Positions 16,840 to 24,084 of a stretch of DNA of 36,112 bases are shown in pieces. The DNA lies in NCBI GenBank assembly GCA_018672285.1, contig JABHGC010000291.1, positions 1 to 36,112 on the forward strand, given 5' to 3'. A program made the position numbers and the translations under genes. This DNA is from Methylococcales bacterium. Its GTDB lineage: Bacteria; Pseudomonadota; Gammaproteobacteria; JABHGC01. How positions within the stretch are numbered: position 1 is the stretch's first letter; each line of letters opens with the position of its first letter. A model generated the notes under the pieces. That model was not told the origin of the DNA. It saw only the letters and a list, made by a program, of their open reading frames with translations, and did no database searches.

Positions 16840-17187
16840 ATGAACATCATTAGCATCATTGTTTTAGCTTTAGTAGGGCTCGTACTCACAGTCACATTTT
16901 TCGGTGTGGCCAGCGCGATCTATAGCAGTAGTACTTCTTCCGAAAGCTTTCACCAAGCTTTAGCGAAAAGATTAAACGCGCTAAGACTGAGTAAAATGCT
17001 GAACTATTTAAATATTGACCAGCACAAGTACATTCATACCCAATCCATCGTCGACATTGAAAACAACATCAAACAATGCCAAAACTGCCAAGCCCACCAC
17101 GAATGTGATGACGCATTTTTCGATAACACACAAAATCAAGACATTGATTTTTGCCCAAACCAAGCGGACTTACTGAAAATAAAATAA
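16840..17187 (+). CDS. membrane-anchored four-cysteine protein (DUF6455-like)
   Basis: 115 residues. A single helix (residues 3-28) is followed by a soluble part with Cys80, Cys83, Cys89 and Cys105, in KQCQNCQAHHEC and DFCPNQAD. The C-x2-C-x5-C spacing and closing FCPN resemble DUF6455, a family of unknown function. The cysteines suggest zinc or iron-sulfur binding. A near-perfect AGGAGG lies just before the ATG. The N-terminal helix resembles those of the flanking 44-residue proteins. Confidence 0.7.
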   Translation: MNIISIIVLALVGLVLTVTFFGVASAIYSSSTSSESFHQALAKRLNALRLSKMLNYLNIDQHKYIHTQSIVDIENNIKQCQNCQAHHECDDAFFDNTQNQDIDFCPNQADLLKIK

Positions 17188-17250
17188 TCACTATATTATT
17201 CTCCTCTAATGATCTATACTACGCCCACTTCGGAATTGATTGGAAGAGAC

Positions 17251-17385
17251 ATGGAAACCGTTAGTCTTGTAATTATGATTGGCTTAAGCGCATTACTCAG
17301 CATCACCATTGCCGGTATTGCTATTGCAATTACAAAAAACATTGGTGCTAATCAGCATAATGAGAAAATCTTAAACCAAGCGTAA
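17251..17385 (+). CDS. 44-residue single-helix membrane microprotein
   Basis: The ATG at 17251 is preceded by TGGAAGAG. The product is 44 residues with one helix (residues 4-29) ending IAIAITKNI and a polar tail. It has the same length and layout as the protein at 16627, including the small-residue helix and the Lys-Asn at its end, so the two may be paralogues. Function is unknown. Confidence 0.55.
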   Translation: METVSLVIMIGLSALLSITIAGIAIAITKNIGANQHNEKILNQA

Positions 17386-17445
17386 AAGCTTGAAAAACCA
17401 CCTCAGGTCGTTACACTGCAACTTTTATTTGTACGGACGCCTGCC

Positions 17446-17826
17446 ATGATCAGTTACACAGCACTTAAACACTTTCATCTTGCCACCGTTGCCATTACCA
17501 TCGGCCTTTTCAGCTTTCGCGCCATTCTCCACTTTTTAAATCACCCTCTGCGCCAAAAGACATTACTCAAAATTCTGCCGCACGTTAATGACACCTTATT
17601 ATTAATCAGTGGTATTTCGTTAATCGTCAGTACTGAGCTTTACCCAACTGAACACACTTGGGTCTTAGCCAAACTCATCGCCGTTTTGGTCTATATTGGC
17701 CTTGGTGTTATCTTCTTTAAACGATGCCAAAGCTTGCCAAGTAAACTCGTTGGCATTGCCGCCTCTTTTGCTTGTTTAGCCTATATTGCCCTCGTTGCAA
17801 TCACAAAATCGGCCATCCCTTTTTAG
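17446..17826 (+). CDS. SirB2-family inner-membrane protein
   Basis: 126 residues with four membrane helices. The opening LKHFHLATVAITIGLFSFR, the HVNDTLLLISGI segment and WVLAKLIAVLVYIGLG are typical of the SirB/SirB2 family. That family was named for an effect on invasion-gene expression in Salmonella, but its molecular function is not known. It lies 60 bases after the second 44-residue protein and is probably part of the same run of small membrane-protein genes. Confidence 0.8.
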   Translation: MISYTALKHFHLATVAITIGLFSFRAILHFLNHPLRQKTLLKILPHVNDTLLLISGISLIVSTELYPTEHTWVLAKLIAVLVYIGLGVIFFKRCQSLPSKLVGIAASFACLAYIALVAITKSAIPF

Positions 17827-17884
17827 TGCAGACAAAGAAGTGCTACACTGACCTCATCTTACTTAAACTACAAAGGGAAACCCT

Positions 17885-18292
17885 ATGGCGGCCTTGCGAT
17901 TCGTACCTTTTTTCATCTTTATCCTTATCTTATATAACATCATCGCTTTTTCTGGTGTCGATTTAAACGCAACCCTATTTACGCTGCCCCTCATATCCGA
18001 AGCAACGGTACAATTCTCTACATCAACCTTATTGCTCTTTTTAGGTGTTGTTATTCTCTACATTGAGATTTTAAAAGCAACCAAGACCTCAGTTGCCACC
18101 GTGATTGACCACACCTTATCAATGATTGTTTTTGTCATTTATATCATCGAGTTTTTAGTTGTAGACGTCTGTGGGAATGACACATTCTTCTTGTTGATGA
18201 TGCTCAGCATCTTAGATGTTGTTGCCGGCTTCACGATTACCATCTCAACCGCAAAACGAGATTTAACCGTTGGTGACAGCCACATCCAATAG
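17885..18292 (+). CDS. four-helix membrane protein of unknown function
   Basis: 135 residues; family not recognised. Four hydrophobic segments (residues ~5-24, 44-66, 77-95, 100-120) separated by short loops, with one acidic helix stretch, IIEFLVVDVCGND. AAAGGG lies shortly before the ATG. It follows sirB2 by 58 bases, and a stem-loop lies ten bases after its stop. Confidence 0.65.
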   Translation: MAALRFVPFFIFILILYNIIAFSGVDLNATLFTLPLISEATVQFSTSTLLLFLGVVILYIEILKATKTSVATVIDHTLSMIVFVIYIIEFLVVDVCGNDTFFLLMMLSILDVVAGFTITISTAKRDLTVGDSHIQ

Positions 18293-18301
18293 CAATACCT
18301 T

Positions 18302-18322
18302 GCCCTAGGTTTCACCTAGGGC
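18302..18322 (+). terminator. stem-loop ending the small membrane-protein cluster
   Basis: A 9-bp perfect stem (GCCCTAGGT with ACCTAGGGC) and a three-base loop. Only a short, weak T run (ATTTCCC) follows, so it may be a weak terminator or a 3'-end stabilising hairpin. Confidence 0.5.
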
Positions 18323-18460
18323 ATTTCCCATAACCCATTGAAAATTCAATTACATTAGCAACCCATAACTCTCTAAATAACACCAATTATCCCACCTAGC
18401 ATACCAGTCATCGCCTCCCTCATGACAACCTACCGACTTCACTCTATAGTTCGTTACATA

Positions 18461-18477
18461 GACAACAAAAAGTTGTC
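18461..18477. repeat. GACAAC inverted repeat upstream of the M4 protease
   Basis: GACAAC-N5-GTTGTC ends about 26 bases before the protease start codon. A further TGACAAC copy lies at 18423-18429. It could be an operator or a leader hairpin for the protease gene. Confidence 0.4.
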
Positions 18478-18503
18478 ATCAGAATATATACGGGAGCAAC
18501 AGC

Positions 18504-20777
18504 ATGCCTCATCAAACCAAACTAGCGTTAGCCATTGCAGCCATCAGCGGCGGCCTATTTCTTGGGTTATCTGGGTCACAGCCTGAGCAAGTAGCTCAAA
18601 ACACGGGCGTTACTCCTGAACAAAAGCAACCGTCGAACAAGTCGAACAACACTAAGCAAACACCAAGCTTTAACACAGATACCATGCTCAGTGGTATTCC
18701 ATCCCCCGAAGCCCTATTTATTCCACAAGCAGGCGAAAGCTACACTGCTGAAACTGCAGAGGCTTTTTTTGAACAGCAAACCAAACAACATGCTAATGGC
18801 GAACACGCGTTCATGAAGTCGGCTGCTGACCTAATCATAAAAATAGAAGATGCTGACAGCGCCAAACGTTTACTCAATGAAGCCGGTAGAGATCACTTTG
18901 GTATGAATGCTGGAGACGACACCCAGCTAATCAACGCCAAACATGACCAACTCGGCAATACCTTTTTCAAGTTTCAACAGACCTTTAATGGTTTAAAAGT
19001 GGATGGCCGAGAAATTGTTGTCTCCTCTAATAGCAAAGATCAGCTAGAAACCGTTCAAGGTTTTTTTGACAACAACATCGACATTGATACCACCCCGCAA
19101 TTAGCCGGTCGAGATGCGGTCACCTCTGCTATTCAAAACACAAACACGCCTGACTCTAATGGCATCACTATTCACACTGAGCCTGAGCTTCAAGTCTTCA
19201 TTGCAGACGGCAACCCTGTTCTTGCCTACAAAACCATTGTTGAGTACTCAAGCACAACGGATGGCACTCATCTAGACACCATTTTTGTCGATGCCAATAC
19301 CGCACAAGTTTTAAACACCATTACCAACATCCACAGCAGCCTAGACCGACAAATTTATGATATGTCTAATAACTGCTTAAAATCTGGAAACGAACTACCC
19401 GGCAAATTACTGTTTGGTGAGTCAGGTTCTACAAGCACAGATCAACATGCACAAGATGCCTATAAACACACCGGAATTGCTTACAATTTTTACAATCAAT
19501 TTTTAAACCGTGACTCACTAGATGGTAAAGGCATTCGCCTACGTTCAGCAGTTCATGGCACTTTCGATTTTGGCCAAGGCAGCTGTAGTGGCGACAATGC
19601 CGTCTTTTTAGGCGCACCTCACAACCAAATGGTATTTGGTGAAGGTGGTAGTAATTTAGTTAACCCTGCTGGCGCATTAGACATTACCGCACACGAATTA
19701 ACCCACGGTGTCACCTCAACTGAAAGTAATCTTAAATACCAAAATGAATCAGGTGCAATCAACGAAGCGATGTCTGATATTTTTGGTGCGGGTGCAGAAG
19801 CATGGTCTAAATCTGGTGGTACCGCGAATGGCAACCCTTCAGGTGGCATCAAAAGCAATAGCGATACTTGGACCATTGGTGAAGACTCAGCTCAAACCCG
19901 GGCTTATAAAAGGGTCATGAACAACCCAACGGCAGATGGCAACAGTAAAGACGACTACAACAAACGCGGCACTTGCTCTAGCAGCTCAAACTGCCCAGAC
20001 AATGGCTACGTCCATACCAATAGTGGCATCATGAACCTTGCATTTGCGCTAGTCTCAGACGGTGGCAAACACCCAAGCGGTGCAACAAGCAATACAGTTC
20101 CTAGCATTGGCATAGAAAAAGCCCTTAAAATTTACTACCACGCTAATACCAACCAATTCACCAGCAGCACAGGCTTCACCTCAGCAAGAACACTACTCGC
20201 AAGCTCTGCTGAAACATTATTTGGCGAATGCTCAGCTGAATGGACAGCCATTCAAGAGTCTTATGACGCTGTAAACGTTCCGGGTAACTGGACTGCTTGT
20301 ACAACAGATGACAATGGCGGAGATACTGGCGGAGATACTGGCGGCGGTGACACAACTCCAACACCTACCCCAGAACCTACTCCAACAGGTGATAACTTAA
20401 TGCTAACCGCAAGTGTTATCAGCTCAAGAAACTACAGTAGTTCCTATTTACCAGAAAAATTAAAAGATGGTAATAGCGCGACATTTTGGGCTTCACCAGG
20501 CCTTTGGAGCAGCAACACCCAAGACTGGATACAATCCAACTTTGGTACTGCCAAGTCATTCAGCGAAGTCAGCATTGACTGGTTAGGCACCAACTATGCC
20601 GGTTTAGTCACCGTATGGATCTGGAATGGCAGTAGCTGGCAGAGCATTGCTCAAGAAACAGTCACTGGTGATACCACCATCAGTTTTGCCGAAACAAGAG
20701 CACAATACATGCTAGTCACACTTAACTACGGTAAATTTGGACGCTGGTTCTTAATTAATGAATTAGAGGTTCGCTAA
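18504..20777 (+). CDS. secreted M4 (thermolysin/vibriolysin-like) metalloprotease with C-terminal F5/8-type carbohydrate-binding-like domain
   Basis: 757 residues. A signal peptide (~1-30) is followed by an FTP/PepSY-type propeptide (~70-280), with AKHDQLGNTFFKFQQTFNGL. The M4 catalytic domain (~285-595) has the zinc motif HELTH at 397-401, the third ligand Glu421 in NEAMSDIFG, and the active-site His504 in VHTNSGIMN. A short Gly-Asp repeat and a Thr-Pro linker lead to a discoidin-like domain (~632-757), from SSYLPEKLKDGNSATFW to RWFLINELEVR. M4 enzymes are autoprocessed exported endopeptidases. The C-terminal domain probably binds sugars or particulate substrates. GGGAG precedes the ATG, and a strong terminator follows. 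Confidence 0.92.
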   Translation: MPHQTKLALAIAAISGGLFLGLSGSQPEQVAQNTGVTPEQKQPSNKSNNTKQTPSFNTDTMLSGIPSPEALFIPQAGESYTAETAEAFFEQQTKQHANGEHAFMKSAADLIIKIEDADSAKRLLNEAGRDHFGMNAGDDTQLINAKHDQLGNTFFKFQQTFNGLKVDGREIVVSSNSKDQLETVQGFFDNNIDIDTTPQLAGRDAVTSAIQNTNTPDSNGITIHTEPELQVFIADGNPVLAYKTIVEYSSTTDGTHLDTIFVDANTAQVLNTITNIHSSLDRQIYDMSNNCLKSGNELPGKLLFGESGSTSTDQHAQDAYKHTGIAYNFYNQFLNRDSLDGKGIRLRSAVHGTFDFGQGSCSGDNAVFLGAPHNQMVFGEGGSNLVNPAGALDITAHELTHGVTSTESNLKYQNESGAINEAMSDIFGAGAEAWSKSGGTANGNPSGGIKSNSDTWTIGEDSAQTRAYKRVMNNPTADGNSKDDYNKRGTCSSSSNCPDNGYVHTNSGIMNLAFALVSDGGKHPSGATSNTVPSIGIEKALKIYYHANTNQFTSSTGFTSARTLLASSAETLFGECSAEWTAIQESYDAVNVPGNWTACTTDDNGGDTGGDTGGGDTTPTPTPEPTPTGDNLMLTASVISSRNYSSSYLPEKLKDGNSATFWASPGLWSSNTQDWIQSNFGTAKSFSEVSIDWLGTNYAGLVTVWIWNGSSWQSIAQETVTGDTTISFAETRAQYMLVTLNYGKFGRWFLINELEVR

Positions 20778-20810
20778 CCCCAACCTCTTCTAAACGATTT
20801 GTGATGGATT

Positions 20811-20840
20811 GGCCTACAAGATATCTTGTAGGCCTTTTTT
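20811..20840 (+). terminator. Rho-independent terminator after the M4 protease
   Basis: A 24-base perfect palindrome (GGCCTACAAG, centre ATAT, then the complement) is followed by six T residues, 34 bases after the protease stop. The convergent small gene ends just beyond it. Confidence 0.92.
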
Positions 20841-20851
20841 ATGGGAAAAAT

Positions 20852-21001
20852 TTACTCTGCCACTTTAGGCTCTACAACTGGCTCAACATAGCGCGGCGAC
20901 TTATCATAAGTATCCCCGCCTTTTAAATGACGCAGCTTTAAAAATGCTGCAGCAGCAATAATCACAACAACCAAAATCAATACTTTTGCTTTATCCGACA
21001 C
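20852..21001 (-). CDS. small single-helix membrane protein
   Basis: 49 residues from a GTG start at 21001, which has GGAG six bases upstream. An ATG at 21013, four codons earlier, overlaps that GGAG and is less likely. One helix (VLILVVVIIAAAAFLKL) is followed by a basic patch and a charged tail with Tyr and Pro, YVEPVVEPKVAE. The family is not recognised. It is divergent from the nitrite/nitrate reductase operon. Confidence 0.55.
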   Translation of the reverse strand: MSDKAKVLILVVVIIAAAAFLKLRHLKGGDTYDKSPRYVEPVVEPKVAE

Positions 21002-21076
21002 TTTACACTCCATATCGCACCAAATAAGTGCAACAAATAATACCACTGTTCCAAAATAGCTCCGCATTTTTTCACA

Positions 21077-21093
21077 GAGCACATAATGGTGCA
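21077..21093. promoter_or_regulatory. possible NtrC-like enhancer half-dyad
   Basis: GAGCAC-ATAA-TGGTGCA contains a full TGGTGCA NtrC half-site with an opposing GCAC one base out of ideal spacing. It lies about 150 bp upstream of the predicted sigma-54 start, a usual enhancer distance. The match is incomplete, so the call is tentative. Confidence 0.28.
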
Positions 21094-21211
21094 AACACAC
21101 CAAACACCACGTAATTGCTTAAAATATTTTCCTACTAAATATCAACACCTTACACCAGACAAAGTCAGTGCCCCAAGGCGAAATTCCCTCCAAAGAGTAC
21201 CCACCGTGATA

Positions 21212-21229
21212 TTGGCACACCCTGTGCAA
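21212..21229 (+). promoter_or_regulatory. sigma-54 (RpoN) -24/-12 promoter of the nitrate assimilation operon
   Basis: TTGGCAC-N5-GTGCAA keeps the invariant GG (21214-21215) and GC (21226-21227) at the exact spacing of sigma-54 promoters. Only the first T of the -12 TTGC box differs. The predicted start is near 21239, which leaves a short leader of about 24 bases before nirB, so a long antitermination leader of the NasR type is excluded. Control by NtrC is expected. Confidence 0.78.
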
Positions 21230-21262
21230 CAGGAGGTAAAACATATTAAGGAGTTTCGGTAG

Positions 21263-23701
21263 ATGAAAGCAAACCTAGTATTGATTGGTAATGGTATGGC
21301 AGGCGTTAGAGCACTAGAAGAATTACTCAAGCTAGAGCCTGAAAAATACAATATCACTGTCTTTGGCGAAGAGCCATACGGCAACTACAACCGAATTATG
21401 CTTTCGCCAGTGCTGGCCAATGAAAAAACCATTGAGCAAATTATGCTCAATGATGAGCAGTGGTATATCGACAACGGCATTACCTTACATAAAGGTAAAA
21501 AAGTCACTGAGATCAATCGCATCAAACGCGAAGTGGTTGCAGATGACGGCACCACAGAACCTTATGACAAACTACTGGTTGCAACTGGCTCTACCTCATT
21601 CATGTTACCGCTGCCCGGCGCGGATAAAGAAGGCGTTATTGGATTTAGGGATATCGCAGACGTTGACACCATGATCGACATTGCCAGCAAACACAAAAAA
21701 GCCGTTGTTATTGGGGGAGGCCTACTTGGTTTGGAAGCCGCTAACGGTTTAATGAAGCAAGGTATGGACGTTACCGTTGTCCATTTACTGGATCGCCTAA
21801 TGGAACGCCAACTAGATGGCCCTGCAGCTGCAATGCTAAAAACCTCATTAGAAGCCTCTGGCATGAAATTCTTAATGAGCCATGCCACAGACGAAATTAA
21901 TGGTGATGACAGGGTCACAGGCCTAACGTTCAAAAATGGGGATTACATCGCAACCGATTTAGTGGTCATGGCCGTGGGTATCAAACCTAACTTTAACTTG
22001 GCCCAAGAATCAGGACTGCATTGTGAACGTGGCATCGTTGTCAGCGACACCATGCAAACTTTTGACCCAAATATTTACTCCGTTGGAGAATGTGTTCAGC
22101 ACCGAGGCACAACCTACGGCTTAGTTGCCCCTTTATTTGAACAGGCCAAAGTCGCAGCCAACCATTTAGCTGAATTTGGCATTGCTCGCTACGAAGGCAC
22201 CGTGACATCAACCATGTTAAAAGTCACAGGCATTGATTTATTCTCTGCCGGTGACTTCATTGGTGATGACACAACTGAAGAGCTGGTCTTCCAGGATGTT
22301 GCCAGTGGCAGCTACAAGAAAATTGTCCTCAAAGATAACATCCTTATTGGCGCTGTTTTATATGGCGATACCATTGATGGTACTTGGTACTTCCAAATGA
22401 TGAAAGATGGCACTAACGTTGCCGACTTTAGATCCACTTTATTATTCGGCCAAGCCCACTTAGGTGACTCAGGTCATGGTGAAGAAACTCGCATTGCCAA
22501 CATGCCACTCACTGCAGAAATTTGTGGCTGTAATGGTATTTGCAAAGGCGACATTCTTGACGCCATTAACGATAAAAAACTCTTCACACTAGACGACGTT
22601 CGAGCGCATACCAAAGCATCTGCTTCTTGCGGATCTTGTACGGGTTTGGTTGAGTCCATCTTAGCCCACACCGTGGGTGGTGATTATTCAGAAGCGCCTA
22701 GTAAAAAACCACTTTGCGGCTGTACTGAACACTCACACGATGAAATTCGTGCAGGTATTGATGCAAACGCACTGAAAACCATGCAGGCGGTTAGGGACCA
22801 GTTCAATTGGAAAACACCCGATGGCTGCCCTGCTTGTAGAACCTCTTTGAACTACTACTTACTTTGCAGCTGGCCTGGTGAGTACAAAGATGATGCACAA
22901 TCCCGCTTCATTAATGAACGTGCTCATGCCAATATCCAAAAAGATGGTTCATTTTCGGTTATTCCAAGAATGTTCGGCGGTATTTGTACCGCCGATGAAT
23001 TGCGTGCCATTGCCGATGCCGCGGACAAATACGATGTACGACAAATCACCTTAACGGGTGGCCAACGCATCGCATTATTTGGCTTAGATAAAGCACAATT
23101 ACCAGAAATTTGGGAAGATCTTAATACGGCAGGAATGGTTTCAGGTCATGCTTATGGTAAAGCACTGCGTACGGTAAAAACCTGTGTTGGTAGTGACTGG
23201 TGCCGATTTGGCACCCAAGACTCCACCGGGCTTGGTATTAAACTTGAAGAACTCACATGGGGTTCTTGGATGCCACACAAATATAAAATTGCCGCGTCTG
23301 GTTGCCCTAGAAACTGCGCGGAAGCGACCATTAAAGATTTTGGCGTTGTCTGTGTCGACTCAGGTTATGAATTACATGTTGGTGGTAATGGTGGTATTAA
23401 AGTACGGGTAACTGATTTCTTAGCCAAGGTAAAAACGGAAGAAGAAGTGCTTGAGTATTGTGGTGCCTTTTCACAGATGTACCGTGAAGACGCTCACTAT
23501 TTAGAAAGAACCGCACCTTGGGTTGAACGAGTCGGCCTCTCAAGCATTAAAGCGGCCATTGTAGAGGATGAGGCAAACCGTAAAGTATTACACGAACGCT
23601 TCCTACACGGACAAAGCTTTTCTCAAGATGACCCATGGAAGCAACATGCCGACGGCAAAGATGCCAACGAATTTAAATCAATTAAAATTACGACCGCTTA
23701 A
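21263..23701 (+). CDS. nirB: assimilatory NADH-dependent nitrite reductase, large subunit
   Basis: 812 residues. An FAD/NADH-binding pyridine-nucleotide oxidoreductase domain (1-~400) starts NLVLIGNGMAGVRALEEL and has the NADH motif VVIGGGLLGLEAANGL. A BFD-like [2Fe-2S] domain follows, with Cys421, Cys423 and Cys427, then CGSC near 457-460. The C-terminal sulfite/nitrite-reductase domains carry the siroheme-[4Fe-4S] ligands Cys641 and Cys647 (CVGSDWC) and Cys681 and Cys685 (GCPRNC). It reduces nitrite to ammonium with six electrons from NADH in the cytoplasm. AAGGAG lies nine bases before the ATG, behind a sigma-54 promoter. It is the first gene of the nirB-nirD-nasA-fusion operon. Confidence 0.96.
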   Translation: MKANLVLIGNGMAGVRALEELLKLEPEKYNITVFGEEPYGNYNRIMLSPVLANEKTIEQIMLNDEQWYIDNGITLHKGKKVTEINRIKREVVADDGTTEPYDKLLVATGSTSFMLPLPGADKEGVIGFRDIADVDTMIDIASKHKKAVVIGGGLLGLEAANGLMKQGMDVTVVHLLDRLMERQLDGPAAAMLKTSLEASGMKFLMSHATDEINGDDRVTGLTFKNGDYIATDLVVMAVGIKPNFNLAQESGLHCERGIVVSDTMQTFDPNIYSVGECVQHRGTTYGLVAPLFEQAKVAANHLAEFGIARYEGTVTSTMLKVTGIDLFSAGDFIGDDTTEELVFQDVASGSYKKIVLKDNILIGAVLYGDTIDGTWYFQMMKDGTNVADFRSTLLFGQAHLGDSGHGEETRIANMPLTAEICGCNGICKGDILDAINDKKLFTLDDVRAHTKASASCGSCTGLVESILAHTVGGDYSEAPSKKPLCGCTEHSHDEIRAGIDANALKTMQAVRDQFNWKTPDGCPACRTSLNYYLLCSWPGEYKDDAQSRFINERAHANIQKDGSFSVIPRMFGGICTADELRAIADAADKYDVRQITLTGGQRIALFGLDKAQLPEIWEDLNTAGMVSGHAYGKALRTVKTCVGSDWCRFGTQDSTGLGIKLEELTWGSWMPHKYKIAASGCPRNCAEATIKDFGVVCVDSGYELHVGGNGGIKVRVTDFLAKVKTEEEVLEYCGAFSQMYREDAHYLERTAPWVERVGLSSIKAAIVEDEANRKVLHERFLHGQSFSQDDPWKQHADGKDANEFKSIKITTA

Positions 23702-23717
23702 ATCAACCAAACAACAC

Positions 23718-23743
23718 ACGAAGCAAAGCCCCCTTTGCTTCGT
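23718..23743 (+). repeat. 11-bp intercistronic hairpin between nirB and nirD
   Basis: ACGAAGCAAAG pairs perfectly with its complement around a CCCC loop, 16 bases after the nirB stop. There is no T-tract, and it stops just before the nirD ribosome-binding site. An RNA processing or stability element setting the NirB:NirD ratio is more likely than a terminator. Confidence 0.7.
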
Positions 23744-23759
23744 CACCGGAGTTAATAAC

Positions 23760-24074
23760 ATGAGTAAATGGATAGAAATTGCCCCATTATCGGACATTCC
23801 AGTGCTGGGTTCACGCGTCGTCAAAACAGACAGTTTCAGTATTGCCGTATTTCGCGGCACGGATGACAGTGTCTTTGCGATTAAAGATGCCTGTCCACAC
23901 AAAGACGGCCCATTGTCTCAAGGGATTATGCACGGTACGACAGTAACCTGCCCGCTACATAACTGGAAGATCAACTTAGCCAATGGTGAAGCTTTAGGCG
24001 CAGACGAAGGTTGTACAAACGTTTTTGAAACCAAAGTTGAAAATGCCATTGTCTACTTGAAAAACCCACAATAG
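23760..24074 (+). CDS. nirD: nitrite reductase small subunit (Rieske-like)
   Basis: 104 residues, normal length for NirD. The Rieske-type fold keeps CPHKDGPLSQG and CPLHNWKINLANG with Cys and His at cluster-ligand-like positions. Some NirD proteins lack the ligands, but here both C-x-H and C-x2-H pairs are present, so a [2Fe-2S] cluster is plausible. It partners NirB in nitrite reduction. The ATG at 23760 has GGAG eight bases upstream. The frame is open further upstream, inside the end of nirB, but homology begins at this ATG (MSKWIEIAPLSDIP). Confidence 0.94.
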   Translation: MSKWIEIAPLSDIPVLGSRVVKTDSFSIAVFRGTDDSVFAIKDACPHKDGPLSQGIMHGTTVTCPLHNWKINLANGEALGADEGCTNVFETKVENAIVYLKNPQ

Positions 24075-24084
24075 GATCGATTAA

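Noticed and set aside
20290..20390. Short Gly-Asp and Thr-Pro repeats in the M4 protease gene
   Set aside because: This is an ordinary flexible interdomain linker of secreted enzymes, not a mobile or CRISPR-type repeat.
23568..23759. Upstream extension of nirD into nirB
   Set aside because: It has no homology to NirD and overlaps nirB; the ATG at 23760 has its own Shine-Dalgarno.
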